64,000 nt of DNA from Nocardioides euryhalodurans (lineage in GTDB: Bacteria > Actinomycetota > Actinomycetes > Propionibacteriales > Nocardioidaceae), in assembly GCF_004564375.1 (NCBI RefSeq), contig NZ_CP038267.1, positions 2,544,501 through 2,608,500 on the forward strand, given 5' to 3'. This document shows, in pieces, positions 32,936-41,179 of this stretch. The stretch's first letter is position 1, and each line of letters starts with the position of its first letter. The translations under genes were made by a program, and so were the position numbers. Below the pieces are notes generated by a model, which was not told where the DNA came from, made no database searches, and saw only the letters and a program-made list of their open reading frames with translations.

Positions 32936-33889
32936 GTGGAACGCGACCTGCTGAGCGAGACGCTGACCGACTTCGGCATGACCGGCGTCTTCTACGCCGC
33001 CTCCGAGCTGGCGGCGCCCTGGGGGATCGCGCTCCCGCCGATGCCGGGCACGATCGTCTTCCACCTCGTGACCGACGGCGAGCTCGTCCTGGACGTCGAC
33101 GGCGAGACGACGCGGATGACCGCCGGCGACATCGTCCTGGTCCCGCACGGCACCGGGCACGCCATCACGGATGCGCCCGGAAGTCGGACCACACCGCTCT
33201 TCGACCTGCCGCGGGACGAGGTCGGCGAGCGCTACGAGCGGCTCCGGATCCCCGGGCCGGGACCGCGCACCGAGCTGGTGTGCGGGGCGGTCAGCTTCAC
33301 GGGGGTCGGGGTCGCCCGCCTGCTGCGCAGCCTGCCGGCCGTGCTCCCGGCCGGGCGGGGGGAGGACGCGGCCTGGATGCGCGCCGCCTTCGAGGTGATC
33401 GGGGCGGAGTCACGGCAGTCGCGACCCGGCAGCGACGTGGTGACGGCGCGCCTCGCCGACATCCTCGTGGTCCAGGTGGTGCGCTCGTGGTTGGAGTCGG
33501 CTACGCCCGACCGCGGCTGGCTCGCAGGCCTCCGCGACCCCTTGCTCGGCCGGGCGCTCGCGGCGTTCCACGCCGAACCCGGCGCCCCCTGGACGCTCGC
33601 CTCGCTGGCCGGCGAGGCCGGGATGTCCCGGTCGGCGTTCGCCGCCCGGTTCAGCGACCGGCTCGGCGAGCCGCCGATGGCCTACGTGACGGCCTGGCGG
33701 ATGGACCTCGCGGCCCGGCTCGTCCGGGAGGAGGCACTGCCGCTCGCGCGGGTCGCCGAGCGGGTCGGCTACCAGTCGGAGGCCGCCTTCAACCGTGCCT
33801 TCCGACGGGCCCACGGCGTGACCCCGGGCGCCTTCGCCCGCCGTGGGCCGGCGTTTCTCGACCTGGTGCCAGGTCCTGCCGCGCTCTGA
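32936..33889 (+). CDS. AraC-family regulator with N-terminal cupin
   Basis: A 317-aa activator. Residues 1-~190 form a cupin sensor (FHLVTDGELVLDVDGETTRMTAGDIVLVPHGTGHAI), and residues ~200-310 hold two helix-turn-helix motifs (WTLASLAGEAGMSRSAFAARFSDRLGEPPMAYVTAWRMDLA; LARVAERVGYQSEAAFNRAFRRAHGVTPGAFARR). This fits cupin_6 regulators that control neighbouring oxidoreductases, here the divergent SDR. The GTG at 32936 is chosen because CATACT (32924-32929) ends 6 nt before it. A degraded relative lies 290 bp downstream. Confidence 0.9.
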   Translation: MERDLLSETLTDFGMTGVFYAASELAAPWGIALPPMPGTIVFHLVTDGELVLDVDGETTRMTAGDIVLVPHGTGHAITDAPGSRTTPLFDLPRDEVGERYERLRIPGPGPRTELVCGAVSFTGVGVARLLRSLPAVLPAGRGEDAAWMRAAFEVIGAESRQSRPGSDVVTARLADILVVQVVRSWLESATPDRGWLAGLRDPLLGRALAAFHAEPGAPWTLASLAGEAGMSRSAFAARFSDRLGEPPMAYVTAWRMDLAARLVREEALPLARVAERVGYQSEAAFNRAFRRAHGVTPGAFARRGPAFLDLVPGPAAL

Positions 33890-33912
33890 CGCCAGCTCCA
33901 GGTCGGCAGGTC

Positions 33913-34050
33913 CTAGGGCCGACGACCTGTCCGCGACTCCCGCGCCTTGGCGACGGCGGCCTTCAGCCTCGCCTGGTTCTCCGGCTTGCGGGCCTGGTCG
34001 TAGACCATCTTGGCGGCGCTCAGGGCGGCCGCACCTCTCAGGAGCTTCAT
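33913..34050 (-). CDS. 45-aa basic small protein
   Basis: A short protein, MKLLRGAAALSAAKMVYDQARK..., with an amphipathic Ala-rich N-terminal helix and a Lys/Arg-rich second half (LKAAVAKARESRTGRRP). I do not know the family. The gene is supported by TACGGT ending 6 nt before the ATG, exactly like the leaderless genes around it, and by GC-rich third positions. It might associate with membrane or nucleic acid. It converges on the AraC gene. Confidence 0.55.
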   Translation of the reverse strand: MKLLRGAAALSAAKMVYDQARKPENQARLKAAVAKARESRTGRRP

Positions 34051-34179
34051 GACGGGACCGTACCCAGTCGCGTGTTCTCCACGCGCGGCGTGGAGAAGTG
34101 GGCGGTCCTTGACGCCATCGCGCCCACGACCACCGCTACGACCAGCGACGCCTCGCTGACGGCACCCTGCGCTTCCAAC

Positions 34180-34348
34180 GGCGGACGTGATGCGCCGGCT
34201 CCGTCGGGACCTGCGCCCTTCGCTCGAGGCATCGCCACGGACACCGCGAACGGGTCGGACACCAGCCCGAGGCTGCCTTCGACCGCGCTTTCTGCGGGCC
34301 CGCGGCGTGACCCTCGGGGCCGTCGCGCGCCAGGGCACGTCTGAGTAG
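34180..34348 (+). pseudogene. decayed C-terminal fragment of an AraC-family regulator
   Basis: Pieces of an AraC HTH are readable but in different frames: PFARGIA, then RERVGHQPEAAFDRAF (compare AERVGYQSEAAFNRAF in the intact gene), then LRARGVTLGAVARQGTSE and a TAG stop. At least two frameshifts separate them, and nothing upstream resembles the sensor domain. It is a remnant of a duplicated or older regulator. The rest of the 384-bp stretch between 34051 and 34434 shows no gene; only the small gene's promoter at its left edge is recognisable. Confidence 0.65.
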
Positions 34349-34434
34349 CACAGCTCAGGCGAGCGCCGCCGCGGCCGTGGAAACGTGGCGTCCGGCGCCG
34401 ACCGCCGATGCCACGAGAGGAAGGAACCAGAACG

Positions 34435-34812
34435 TTGTCACGCTCGGGAAGCCAGGTCTCGACACTCGGCGCGGGGACCGCCGGACTGGTGGTGTCCGGG
34501 GCTTACGCCGCGGCGTGGTACCAGCTGGTCGAGCGGTCGACCTGCGACTCCACCGGGGTCCTCGCCTGTGCCGGCCCCGGCATCCTGATGCTCCTCGTGG
34601 GCGTCCCGGTGGCCTACGTCGTGCTGGCCATCGGGTTGCGGGTCGCCCGCACACCGCTGCCGTGGCTGGCGCCGATGGCCCTCGCGGGGGCGCTCGCCTT
34701 GCTGGCCCAGCTCGCCGAGCTCGTCGACCCGCCCCTCTGGGTCTGGCCGCTGGTCGTCGCCGCACTCTGCGCCGCCTGGGCCTACGCAGGCACCCGGGTG
34801 GCGCGCACCTGA
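34435..34812 (+). CDS. hypothetical four-helix membrane protein
   Basis: A protein of about 125 aa with four hydrophobic helices (AGTAGLVVSGAYAAAWYQLV; GILMLLVGVPVAYVVLAIGL; WLAPMALAGALALLAQLAEL; VWPLVVAALCAAWAYAG) and an extracytoplasmic-type loop holding two Cys (CDSTGVLAC). No known family. I take the TTG at 34435 because AAGGAA lies upstream, whereas the earlier ATG would translate that ribosome-binding region with codons poor in third-position GC. Start uncertain. Confidence 0.6.
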   Translation: MSRSGSQVSTLGAGTAGLVVSGAYAAAWYQLVERSTCDSTGVLACAGPGILMLLVGVPVAYVVLAIGLRVARTPLPWLAPMALAGALALLAQLAELVDPPLWVWPLVVAALCAAWAYAGTRVART

Positions 34813-34867
34813 CCGGGGGCAGACGCGGGGCGCTGCCTGTTTGGGACCGGCGACCTACGCTGGCGGC

Positions 34868-35128
34868 ATGGTCGGATTCCTCGTCGCCGGGCTCGTCATC
34901 GGCGCCCTCGCTCGTCTCGTCAAGCCCGGCAAGCAGGACCTCGGGATCCTCGCGACCCTCGGCCTCGGCCTGGTCGGTTCGCTGATCGGCGGTTCCATCG
35001 CCCAGTTCTTCGGGACCGGGTCCATCTGGGAGCTCAACGTCATCGGCTTCGTCCTGGCCGTCGTGGCGTCCGTGCTGCTGATCGGCGTCGCTGAGTCGGT
35101 GGCCGGAAAGAGCAGGACCAGCGCCTGA
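34868..35128 (+). CDS. GlsB/YeaQ/YmgE family small membrane protein
   Basis: An 86-aa protein with three hydrophobic helices and the family pattern VGFLVAGLVIGALARLVKPGKQDLG followed by GLVGSLIGGSIAQFF. Members are linked to general stress, but their biochemistry is not known. TACGCT (34856-34861) ends 6 nt before the ATG. A second member of the family lies at 36448, on the other side of ltrA. Confidence 0.88.
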   Translation: MVGFLVAGLVIGALARLVKPGKQDLGILATLGLGLVGSLIGGSIAQFFGTGSIWELNVIGFVLAVVASVLLIGVAESVAGKSRTSA

Positions 35129-35140
35129 CCCGGACCTCCC

Positions 35141-36406
35141 TCAGAGCGACTGCTTCAGCCGCGTCAGCGCCGCCTCCTGGTGCCGGTGGCCCACGGTCTC
35201 GTAACCCACGACCGTGACGACCGGGGCGAGCGCGAGCACGACCAGGCACCACGCCATCGACACCCCGGCCTGCGCGAGCACCACGGCCAGGACCAGCACG
35301 GTCGCCGTGCCGGCGAGGAGCGCCAGGTGGAAGGGGTCGCGGCGGCGCAGCAGCGCGGTCCACGTGGCGTACAGCATCACCACGAACACCGCGAGAGGGA
35401 CGGCGACGCTGAGCACCGTGCCGACCGCGCCGATCTCCGTGTGGTGCTCGAGGTAGTACGCCGCGACGTGCAGCCCGGCGCCGACCGCCGCGAGCGCCCC
35501 GAAGATCGCGATGTGGCCGTAGCCCCAGAAGAAGACCCGGTCGCGCCGCAGCGCGAGGGCGTGCCCCGAGGGGATCGTGAAGTACATCCACCACAACCCG
35601 AAGGTGAGACCGACGCCCGCGAGGAGGACCAGCGCCGCGTCGGTGCTCCAACCCTCGGGTCCGTGGACGACGGCCGACAGCGTCGCGACCGTGCCGATGA
35701 TCCCCTCGCCGAGCGTGATGATCACCAGCAGTCCGTAGCGCTCGGCGATGTGGTGGGGGTGCCACGGCGTGCCGCCCTTGAGACGCTGCGCGACGAGCGG
35801 GCCGGCGAGCTCGAGTGCGTAGAGCACGCTCGCGCACAGGAACGTGGTGCCGATCGGGAGCGAGAGGAAGACCAGCGCGGTCCAGCCGACCTGCGCGACG
35901 ATGATCGTCCAGAAGTACGTGAGGTGCGCCGGTCGCCGTTCCGGGTCGTGGCGGGACGCGCGCAGCCACTGGAAGGCCATCGGCACCCGCATCACGACGT
36001 AGCCCGCGACGACCACGCCGTTGTCGAGGGTCTCGCCCTCCTCGAACGACGCGAACACCTCGGGCAGGCCGAGCGCGAGGATCACGACGCCGACCATCTG
36101 CACCATCGTGGCCAGCCGGCAGACCCAGTCGTCCTCGTCGTAGGCCGACGCGAACCAGCTGTAGCTGATCCACGCCCACGAGATCGCGAAGACGGCGAAG
36201 GCGAAGCCGAGCACGCCGGTCCTCACGTGGTCCTCGGCGACGTAGTGGGCGAGCTCGTTGGCGGCCTGGCCGAAGGCGACGACGAAGACGAGGTCGTAGA
36301 GGAGCTCGAGAGGCGTGGCGCTGCGGTGTGCTTCGCCGGGGTCGCGGCCGCTCAGCCGGCGACGGCGGTGCCCCAGGTCCGGGACGACGTGGCTCACGGC
36401 GGCCAT
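35141..36406 (-). CDS. low temperature requirement protein A (LtrA)
   Basis: A 421-aa polytopic membrane protein with about a dozen helices. The LtrA family signatures are readable: RSATPLELLYDLVFVVAFGQAANELAHYV at the N-terminus, ISWAWISYSWFASAYDEDDWVCRLATMVQM, and HIAERYGLLVIITLGEGIIGT in the middle. LtrA was named from a Listeria cold-growth mutant; its molecular role is unclear. The gene is flanked on both sides by GlsB/YeaQ genes pointing the other way and shares a 41-bp divergent intergenic region with one. Confidence 0.9.
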   Translation of the reverse strand: MAAVSHVVPDLGHRRRRLSGRDPGEAHRSATPLELLYDLVFVVAFGQAANELAHYVAEDHVRTGVLGFAFAVFAISWAWISYSWFASAYDEDDWVCRLATMVQMVGVVILALGLPEVFASFEEGETLDNGVVVAGYVVMRVPMAFQWLRASRHDPERRPAHLTYFWTIIVAQVGWTALVFLSLPIGTTFLCASVLYALELAGPLVAQRLKGGTPWHPHHIAERYGLLVIITLGEGIIGTVATLSAVVHGPEGWSTDAALVLLAGVGLTFGLWWMYFTIPSGHALALRRDRVFFWGYGHIAIFGALAAVGAGLHVAAYYLEHHTEIGAVGTVLSVAVPLAVFVVMLYATWTALLRRRDPFHLALLAGTATVLVLAVVLAQAGVSMAWCLVVLALAPVVTVVGYETVGHRHQEAALTRLKQSL

Positions 36407-36447
36407 GATGCCACCGGAAGAGGGGGGCGAGGCGGTAGCGTCAGGCC

Positions 36448-36717
36448 ATGCTCATCCTCGGTCTCCTGCTCTTCGGCATGCTCGTGGGTGCCGCCGCCCA
36501 GCTGCTGCTCGGCGCCCGCGTCAAGGGCATCAACTGGACCACGGCCCTCGTCGCGGGTCTGCTCGGCTCCTTCGTGGGCGGCCTGCTGATCAGCCTGCTC
36601 GCGGGCGACGGGCTCGAGCTGCGGCCCAGCGGCATCATCGGGTCGATCTGCGGCGCGCTGCTCGTGACCCTCGCCTGGAGCTGGTGGCAGGGCCGCAGGA
36701 CCAGCACCTCCGCCTGA
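36448..36717 (+). CDS. GlsB/YeaQ/YmgE family small membrane protein
   Basis: An 89-aa three-helix protein: LILGLLLFGMLVGAAAQLLLGARVKGINW, LVAGLLGSFVGGLLISLLAGDGL and SGIIGSICGALLVTLAWSWWQGR. It is diverged from the copy at 34868 but has the same Gly-rich helix pattern. TAGCGT (36436-36441) ends 6 nt before the ATG. Divergent from ltrA. Confidence 0.83.
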   Translation: MLILGLLLFGMLVGAAAQLLLGARVKGINWTTALVAGLLGSFVGGLLISLLAGDGLELRPSGIIGSICGALLVTLAWSWWQGRRTSTSA

Positions 36718-36729
36718 CCCGAGCCGGCT

Positions 36730-37839
36730 TCAGGACCGCTCGACCTCGAGGTCGAGCCAGCGCGCGAGGTCCTCGACCTGCGCGTCCACCGCAGCGCGTA
36801 CGTCGGCCCCCCACGGCTCGTCCTCGTGGACCGCGTCGACCCGCAGCACGCCCCGCTCGCGCTCGGCCGTGGCGTCGACCTTGCCGACCAGCCGGTCGCC
36901 GACCAGGACCGGCATCGCCCAGTAGCCGAAGCGCCGCTTGGCCGCCGGCTTGAACATCTCGAGCTGGTAGTCGAACGCGAACAGCTCGACCATCCGCTTG
37001 CGGTCGATGATCAGCCGATCGAGGGGTGAGAGCAGCGCGACGCGGCCCCCGAACCCGGCCAGGTCCTCGAGGTATGCGGGGTCGACGCGCCACCGGCCGC
37101 GCACCCCCTCGACCACGGCCTCCTCCCCGGCCTCGCCGACACTGGTCGGCTCACCGGGGACGACCGCGGCCTTCGGGCGCGCGATGCCGAGCCCGGCGAG
37201 CCGTCGCCTGGCGAGCTCGCGGCGGGCGTCCTCGAGGTCGGGCACCGGATCGTCGGGGTAGACCCGCTCGGCGAGGTCCCACAGCTTGTCGCGACCCTGC
37301 CTGCCGGCGACCGCGACCTCCCCGCGCCCCACCATGTTCTCCAGCAGCATCCGCACGTTGCGGTCGTCGTTCCACCCGCTCGAGCGCCACGGCACGAGCG
37401 TGGTGTCGGGCAGCGCGCGCGAGGTGACCGGCCCCTCGTCGTAGAGCTTCTCGAGGATGTCGCGGCGGGTGTCGTCGTTGGCGGCGAGCCAGCCGGCCAG
37501 CGCGTCGTGGATGTCGCGGTAGTCGTCGAAGACCGCGGGCCAGTTGGCCATCCCGGCGCGGTGGAGGGCGATGTCGGCAGCGGGCCGCAGCATCTGGTGC
37601 AGCTCGACGACCCGGCCCGACTCCACCGCCTCGTCGAGCGTGGCCCGGTCGTACGACGACCCGAGCCGGCTCCACAGCACCAGGTGGGCGCTCGGCACCA
37701 CCGCGGCGCACGGGTCGTCCTGGAGCAGCGTGAGGTGGTGGAGCACCTCCTCGAAGCCCGTCGGTCGCTCGGCGTCCAGCAGCTGCGCGCGGACCGCGAT
37801 CCGGCGCGCGTCCTGCTGTGTCAGCTCGTGAGGTGCCAT
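36730..37839 (-). CDS. YcaQ-like winged-helix protein (putative crosslink-repair DNA glycosylase)
   Basis: A 369-aa HTH_42-family protein. The QxD catalytic-type motif of the YcaQ/AlkX branch is present (LLQDDPCAAV), as are WPAVFDDYRDIHDALAGWLA, LSPLDRLIIDRKRMVELFAFDYQLEMFKPAAKRRFGYWAMPVLVGDRLVGKVDATAER and the acidic C-terminus. Characterised relatives unhook DNA interstrand crosslinks. The ATG is set by TAGCGT ending 6 nt upstream. It is a single gene; a large palindromic element lies before its promoter. Confidence 0.85.
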   Translation of the reverse strand: MAPHELTQQDARRIAVRAQLLDAERPTGFEEVLHHLTLLQDDPCAAVVPSAHLVLWSRLGSSYDRATLDEAVESGRVVELHQMLRPAADIALHRAGMANWPAVFDDYRDIHDALAGWLAANDDTRRDILEKLYDEGPVTSRALPDTTLVPWRSSGWNDDRNVRMLLENMVGRGEVAVAGRQGRDKLWDLAERVYPDDPVPDLEDARRELARRRLAGLGIARPKAAVVPGEPTSVGEAGEEAVVEGVRGRWRVDPAYLEDLAGFGGRVALLSPLDRLIIDRKRMVELFAFDYQLEMFKPAAKRRFGYWAMPVLVGDRLVGKVDATAERERGVLRVDAVHEDEPWGADVRAAVDAQVEDLARWLDLEVERS

Positions 37840-37875
37840 GGGTTCACGCTAGTCGCCGGCCTCCCCCCGCTCGCC

Positions 37876-37964
37876 GAGATGGGCCTCCGCAACGCTCGAG
37901 CTGGCCGCGTGCCACGCCGCGGACGTTGCAGAGGCCCAGCTGGCGGGTTGCCGGGGCCCATCTC
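37876..37964. repeat. 89-nt element with nested inverted repeats
   Basis: The outer arms GAGATGGGCCTCCGCAAC (37876-37893) and the complement at 37947-37964 match in 16 of 18 positions. A second complement of the left arm, CGTTGCAGAGGCCC (37924-37937), pairs with 37881-37894 in 13 of 14, so the left arm can fold two ways. The right end contains the agmatinase stop codon. It may act as a terminator for that gene or be a mobile palindromic unit. Confidence 0.6.
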
Positions 37965-38973
37965 AACGGTCGAGGAGGGGGCGGGACGGGTCCCAGGTCG
38001 TGCCGTCGCGCTCGTCGCGGCGCTTGCGGGCGATCGCCGAGAGGGCCTCGAGCACGACGCGGTTGGCGAGGGCGGCGGTGATGTCGGCGTGGTCGTAGGG
38101 CGGGCTCACCTCGACCACGTCGACGCCGACGACGGGGAGCTCCAGGCAGATCCGGCGTACGGCGTCGAGCAGCTCGCGCGCCGACAGGCCGCCGGGCTCG
38201 GGGGTGCCCGTGCCGGGTGCGTGGCCGGGGTCGCAGACGTCGATGTCCACGGAGAGGAAGACCCCCTCGCACTCGTCGGTCGCGATCCCGAACGCCTCGG
38301 TGAGGCAGGCCTCGAGGCCGCGGTGGCCGATCTCGGTCATCTCGTAGGACCGCATCCGCTCCGCGGCCATCCAGTCCAGCGTCTCGGGGCCGGGCCAGTA
38401 GCCGCGCAGCCCGACCTGGAGGAACCGGTCGCCGCGCAGCGCCCCCGACTCGATGAGCCGCCGCATCGGCTGGCCGTGCCCCCACAGCGAGCCGAACTCG
38501 ATGTCGCCGGTGTCGGCGTGGGCGTCGAAGTGGATCATCGAGACCCGGCCGTGGCCGAGCACGTTGGCGACGCCCTTGGCGTCGGGGTAGGCGATCGAGT
38601 GGTCACCGCCCAGGACGACCGGGATCGCCCCGGCCCGGGCGACCTTCTCGACGGCCGCCTCGAGCCGCGGCAGCGCGACCTCGATGTCGCCGGGCGGCAT
38701 CTCCACGTCGCCGGCATCCACCACCCGAAGGTCGGTCAGCCCGTCGGTGCGCAGCGCGAGCGAGGGGCGGGACCCGTCGTGGCCGAGGTAGTCCGTGGAC
38801 CGGATGGCCTGCGGGCCGAAGCGCGTGCCGGGACGGTGGGACGTGCCGCCGTCGAATGGCGCCCCCAGCACGACCACGTCGGCATCGGCGTACGACGCCT
38901 CGTCGTCGAGGTCGCACGCGTCGACCCCGAGGAAGGTGATGTCCGGTCCGAACTGGGCGCCGTACCTCGTCAT
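37963..38973 (-). CDS. speB: agmatinase / arginase-family ureohydrolase
   Basis: A 336-aa ureohydrolase. The two-manganese site is intact: VLGGDHSIAYP, MIHFDAHADTGD, and SVDIDVCDPGHAPGTGTPEPGG, with VVGVDVVEVSPPYDHADITA near the end. Overall length and N-terminus (VVVLGAPFDGGTSHRPGTRFGPQAIR) fit agmatinase, which makes putrescine and urea, though guanidinobutyrase cannot be excluded. It follows the aldo/keto reductase gene by 3 bp, with GAGGAG inside that gene's last codons as the ribosome binding site. Confidence 0.85.
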   Translation of the reverse strand: MTRYGAQFGPDITFLGVDACDLDDEASYADADVVVLGAPFDGGTSHRPGTRFGPQAIRSTDYLGHDGSRPSLALRTDGLTDLRVVDAGDVEMPPGDIEVALPRLEAAVEKVARAGAIPVVLGGDHSIAYPDAKGVANVLGHGRVSMIHFDAHADTGDIEFGSLWGHGQPMRRLIESGALRGDRFLQVGLRGYWPGPETLDWMAAERMRSYEMTEIGHRGLEACLTEAFGIATDECEGVFLSVDIDVCDPGHAPGTGTPEPGGLSARELLDAVRRICLELPVVGVDVVEVSPPYDHADITAALANRVVLEALSAIARKRRDERDGTTWDPSRPLLDR

Positions 38974-38976
38974 GGC

Positions 38977-39813
38977 CTACATCTCCTCGTGGGTGTCGGG
39001 GTCGCCCCCGAAGAGCCGTCCGTCCGGACGGCCCAGTCCGGTGATGGCCGCCATCTCGTCGTCGGAGAGCTCGAAGCCGAAGACGTCGAGGTTCTCCTGC
39101 TGGCGCGACGCGGTGCCGGACTTGGGGATCGGGATCGAGCCGAGCTGCACCTGCCAGCGCAGGATCACCTGGCCGGGCGCGACGCCGTGGCGTTCGGCGG
39201 CCTCCGCGACCGGCGGCTCCGTGAAGGGCGCCTGCCGCTTGCCGAGCGGGCTCCAGGACTCGGTCCGGATGCCGAGGTCGGCATCGGTGCGCCGCATCTC
39301 CACCTGCGGGAAGTAGGGGTGCAGCTCGAGCTGGTTGACCGCGGGGGTCACACCGGTCGCCTCGATGATCGTGTGCAGGTGGTCGGCGGTGAAGTTGGAG
39401 ACGCCGATGCTGCGGACCAGGCCGTCGCGCTGCAGGTCGACCAGCGCCTGCCACGCCTCGACGAACCTCCCCCGGCTCGGGTTCGGCCAGTGGATGAGGT
39501 GCAGGTCGAGGTGGTCGAGCCCGAGCCGGCCGAGCGACTCGTGGGTCGAGCGCACCGCGTCGTCATAGCCGTGGTCGCGACCGGGGATCTTGCTGCACAC
39601 GAGCAGCTCGTCCCGGCGTACGCCGGAGCGGCGGATCGCCTCGCCGACCTCCTGCTCGTTCTCGTAGTTGACCGCCGTGTCGAGCAGCCGGTACCCGACC
39701 CGGATCGCGGAGACGATCGCCTCCACGCCCTCGTCGCCCTTGAGCGGGTACGTCCCGAAGCCGATCGCCGGGAGCCGGTGGCCGTCGTTGAGCTCGTGGC
39801 TGGGGATGTCCAT
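38977..39813 (-). CDS. aldo/keto reductase
   Basis: A 278-aa reductase of the 2,5-diketo-gluconate reductase-like group. LPAIGFGTYPLKGDEG, RLLDTAVNYENEQEVGEAIRRSGVRRDELLVCSKI, LIHWPNPSRGRFVEAW, IGVSNFTADHL and PIPKSGTASRQQENLDVFGFELSDDEM cover all family motifs; the Asp, Tyr, Lys and His tetrad is present. The ATG at 39813 is supported by TAGCGT 7 nt upstream, which excludes an ATG six codons earlier. It heads a two-gene unit with agmatinase, so an amine-derived aldehyde is one possible substrate. Confidence 0.9.
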   Translation of the reverse strand: MDIPSHELNDGHRLPAIGFGTYPLKGDEGVEAIVSAIRVGYRLLDTAVNYENEQEVGEAIRRSGVRRDELLVCSKIPGRDHGYDDAVRSTHESLGRLGLDHLDLHLIHWPNPSRGRFVEAWQALVDLQRDGLVRSIGVSNFTADHLHTIIEATGVTPAVNQLELHPYFPQVEMRRTDADLGIRTESWSPLGKRQAPFTEPPVAEAAERHGVAPGQVILRWQVQLGSIPIPKSGTASRQQENLDVFGFELSDDEMAAITGLGRPDGRLFGGDPDTHEEM

Positions 39814-39875
39814 GCGACCCACGCTAGCCATGTCGCGCGCGCGATCGCCGGTGCGGCCGTTGCAGGATGGGTCCC

Positions 39876-40382
39876 ATGTCGTTGCCCAACCCGCTGCACC
39901 GGCCCTATCCCGACGACGTCTACACCGGCGAGGGAGGGGAGGCCACGGCGTGGATCCGCCGCGACGAGACCGATCCGGAGCTGACCTACCGCAACGGCGG
40001 AACGTGCGAGTACCTCGCCACCGGCGACCAGACAGGCGGCCTCTACGGCCTGTACCGCTGGTCCTTCGGCGAGACCGAGTCGGGTCCCGACCCCCACTTC
40101 CACCGCGCGATCACCGAGTCGTTCTACGTCCTCGAGGGCACCGTCCGGCTCTACGACGGCCACGACTGGATCACCGCGAAGGGCGGCGACTTCCTGCACG
40201 TCCCCGAGGGCGGGATCCACGGCTTCCGCGGCTCCGACCACGCCCGGATGCTGCTGATGTTCACGCCGGGAGCACCGCGCGAGGACTACTTCGAGACCCT
40301 CGGCTCGCTCGGGCACGGCGCGACCATGACCGACGACGAGCGGGCCGCGTTCATGCTCCAGCACGACACGTACTGGGTCTGA
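39876..40382 (+). CDS. cupin-domain protein
   Basis: A 168-aa single-cupin protein. Motif 1, GPDPHFHRAITESFYVLEGTVRLYDG, has the H-x-H and Glu metal ligands; motif 2, GGDFLHVPEGGIHGFRG, has the later His. The RNGGTCEYLATGDQTGGLYGLYRWSFGE lead-in is typical of quercetinase-like or small regulatory cupins. Reaction unknown. CAGGAT (39863-39868) ends 7 nt before the ATG. Confidence 0.85.
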   Translation: MSLPNPLHRPYPDDVYTGEGGEATAWIRRDETDPELTYRNGGTCEYLATGDQTGGLYGLYRWSFGETESGPDPHFHRAITESFYVLEGTVRLYDGHDWITAKGGDFLHVPEGGIHGFRGSDHARMLLMFTPGAPREDYFETLGSLGHGATMTDDERAAFMLQHDTYWV

Positions 40383-40390
40383 CCGCAGGG

Positions 40391-41179
40391 TCAGCCGCGG
40401 GCGGCGAGGATCCGCTCCGCCCGGTCCACCACGGGCTTGTCGACCATCCGGCCGTCGAGCAGCACCACGCCGCCGCCGGCCGCGGCCTCGACGACCCGCC
40501 GGGCCCAGGCGACCTCCTCGGTGGTCGGCAGGAACGCCTCGCGGGCCGTCGGCACCTGCCGGGGGTGGATGCAGAGCTTGCCGCCGAAGCCCAGCCGGAC
40601 GGCGTACGCCAGGTCGTCGCGGAGCACGTCGTCGTCGGCCACGTCGCCGGTGACGCCGTCGACCGGCGGCGCCAGGCCCGCGGCGGCCGACGCGAGGACC
40701 AGGGCGTGCCGGGCGCCGGCCATCGCCTCCCGGTCGTCGGGGGAGACGCCGAGCTGCGCCGCGAGGTCGTAGGTCCCGAGCACCAGCCGGTCCACGCCGG
40801 CGACGCGGGCGAGCGAGGGAGCGGCCAGCACCCCGGCCGCGGTCTCGACCAGCGCCAGCAGCCGGGTGTCGGGGTGCAGGCGCTCGACGAGCCCGGCCAG
40901 CGCGACGTCGCCCTCCGCCTTGGGCACGAGCACCGGGCACGCGTAGCCGGCCAGCGCCTCGACGTCGGGGTCGTGGGGAGCGGTCTCGGCGGCGTTGATG
41001 CGTACGGCGGCCCGCCCCCCGGCCTCCAGCCAGCGCACGACCTCCGTGCGGGCGGCGTCCTTCGCCCCGGGGGCGACCGCGTCCTCGAGGTCGAGCACCA
41101 CCAGGTCGGCGCCGCTGGCGACCGCCTTGTCGAACCGTTCGGGTCGGTCGCCCGGGACGAAGAGCAGGGTCGCGGTCAT
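40391..41179 (-). CDS. HpcH/HpaI aldolase / CitE-family acyl-CoA lyase
   Basis: A 262-aa lyase of the malyl-/citramalyl-CoA type. LLFVPGDRPERFDKAVASGADLVVLDLEDAV opens the TIM barrel; Mg ligands are expected in VETAAGVLA (Glu) and GTYDLAAQLG (Asp), with RIN (Arg) and GFGGKLCIHPRQVPTAREAF binding CoA. Such enzymes split beta-hydroxyacyl-CoAs into acetyl-CoA and a 2-oxo acid. It overlaps the LysR gene by 4 bp and is the last gene of a four-gene operon with a permease and a CoA-transferase, giving a coherent activate-then-cleave route. Confidence 0.87.
   Translation of the reverse strand: MTATLLFVPGDRPERFDKAVASGADLVVLDLEDAVAPGAKDAARTEVVRWLEAGGRAAVRINAAETAPHDPDVEALAGYACPVLVPKAEGDVALAGLVERLHPDTRLLALVETAAGVLAAPSLARVAGVDRLVLGTYDLAAQLGVSPDDREAMAGARHALVLASAAAGLAPPVDGVTGDVADDDVLRDDLAYAVRLGFGGKLCIHPRQVPTAREAFLPTTEEVAWARRVVEAAAGGGVVLLDGRMVDKPVVDRAERILAARG

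Noticed and set aside
34051..34179. Extending the AraC remnant further upstream
   Set aside because: No stretch before about 34180 aligns convincingly with AraC in any frame.
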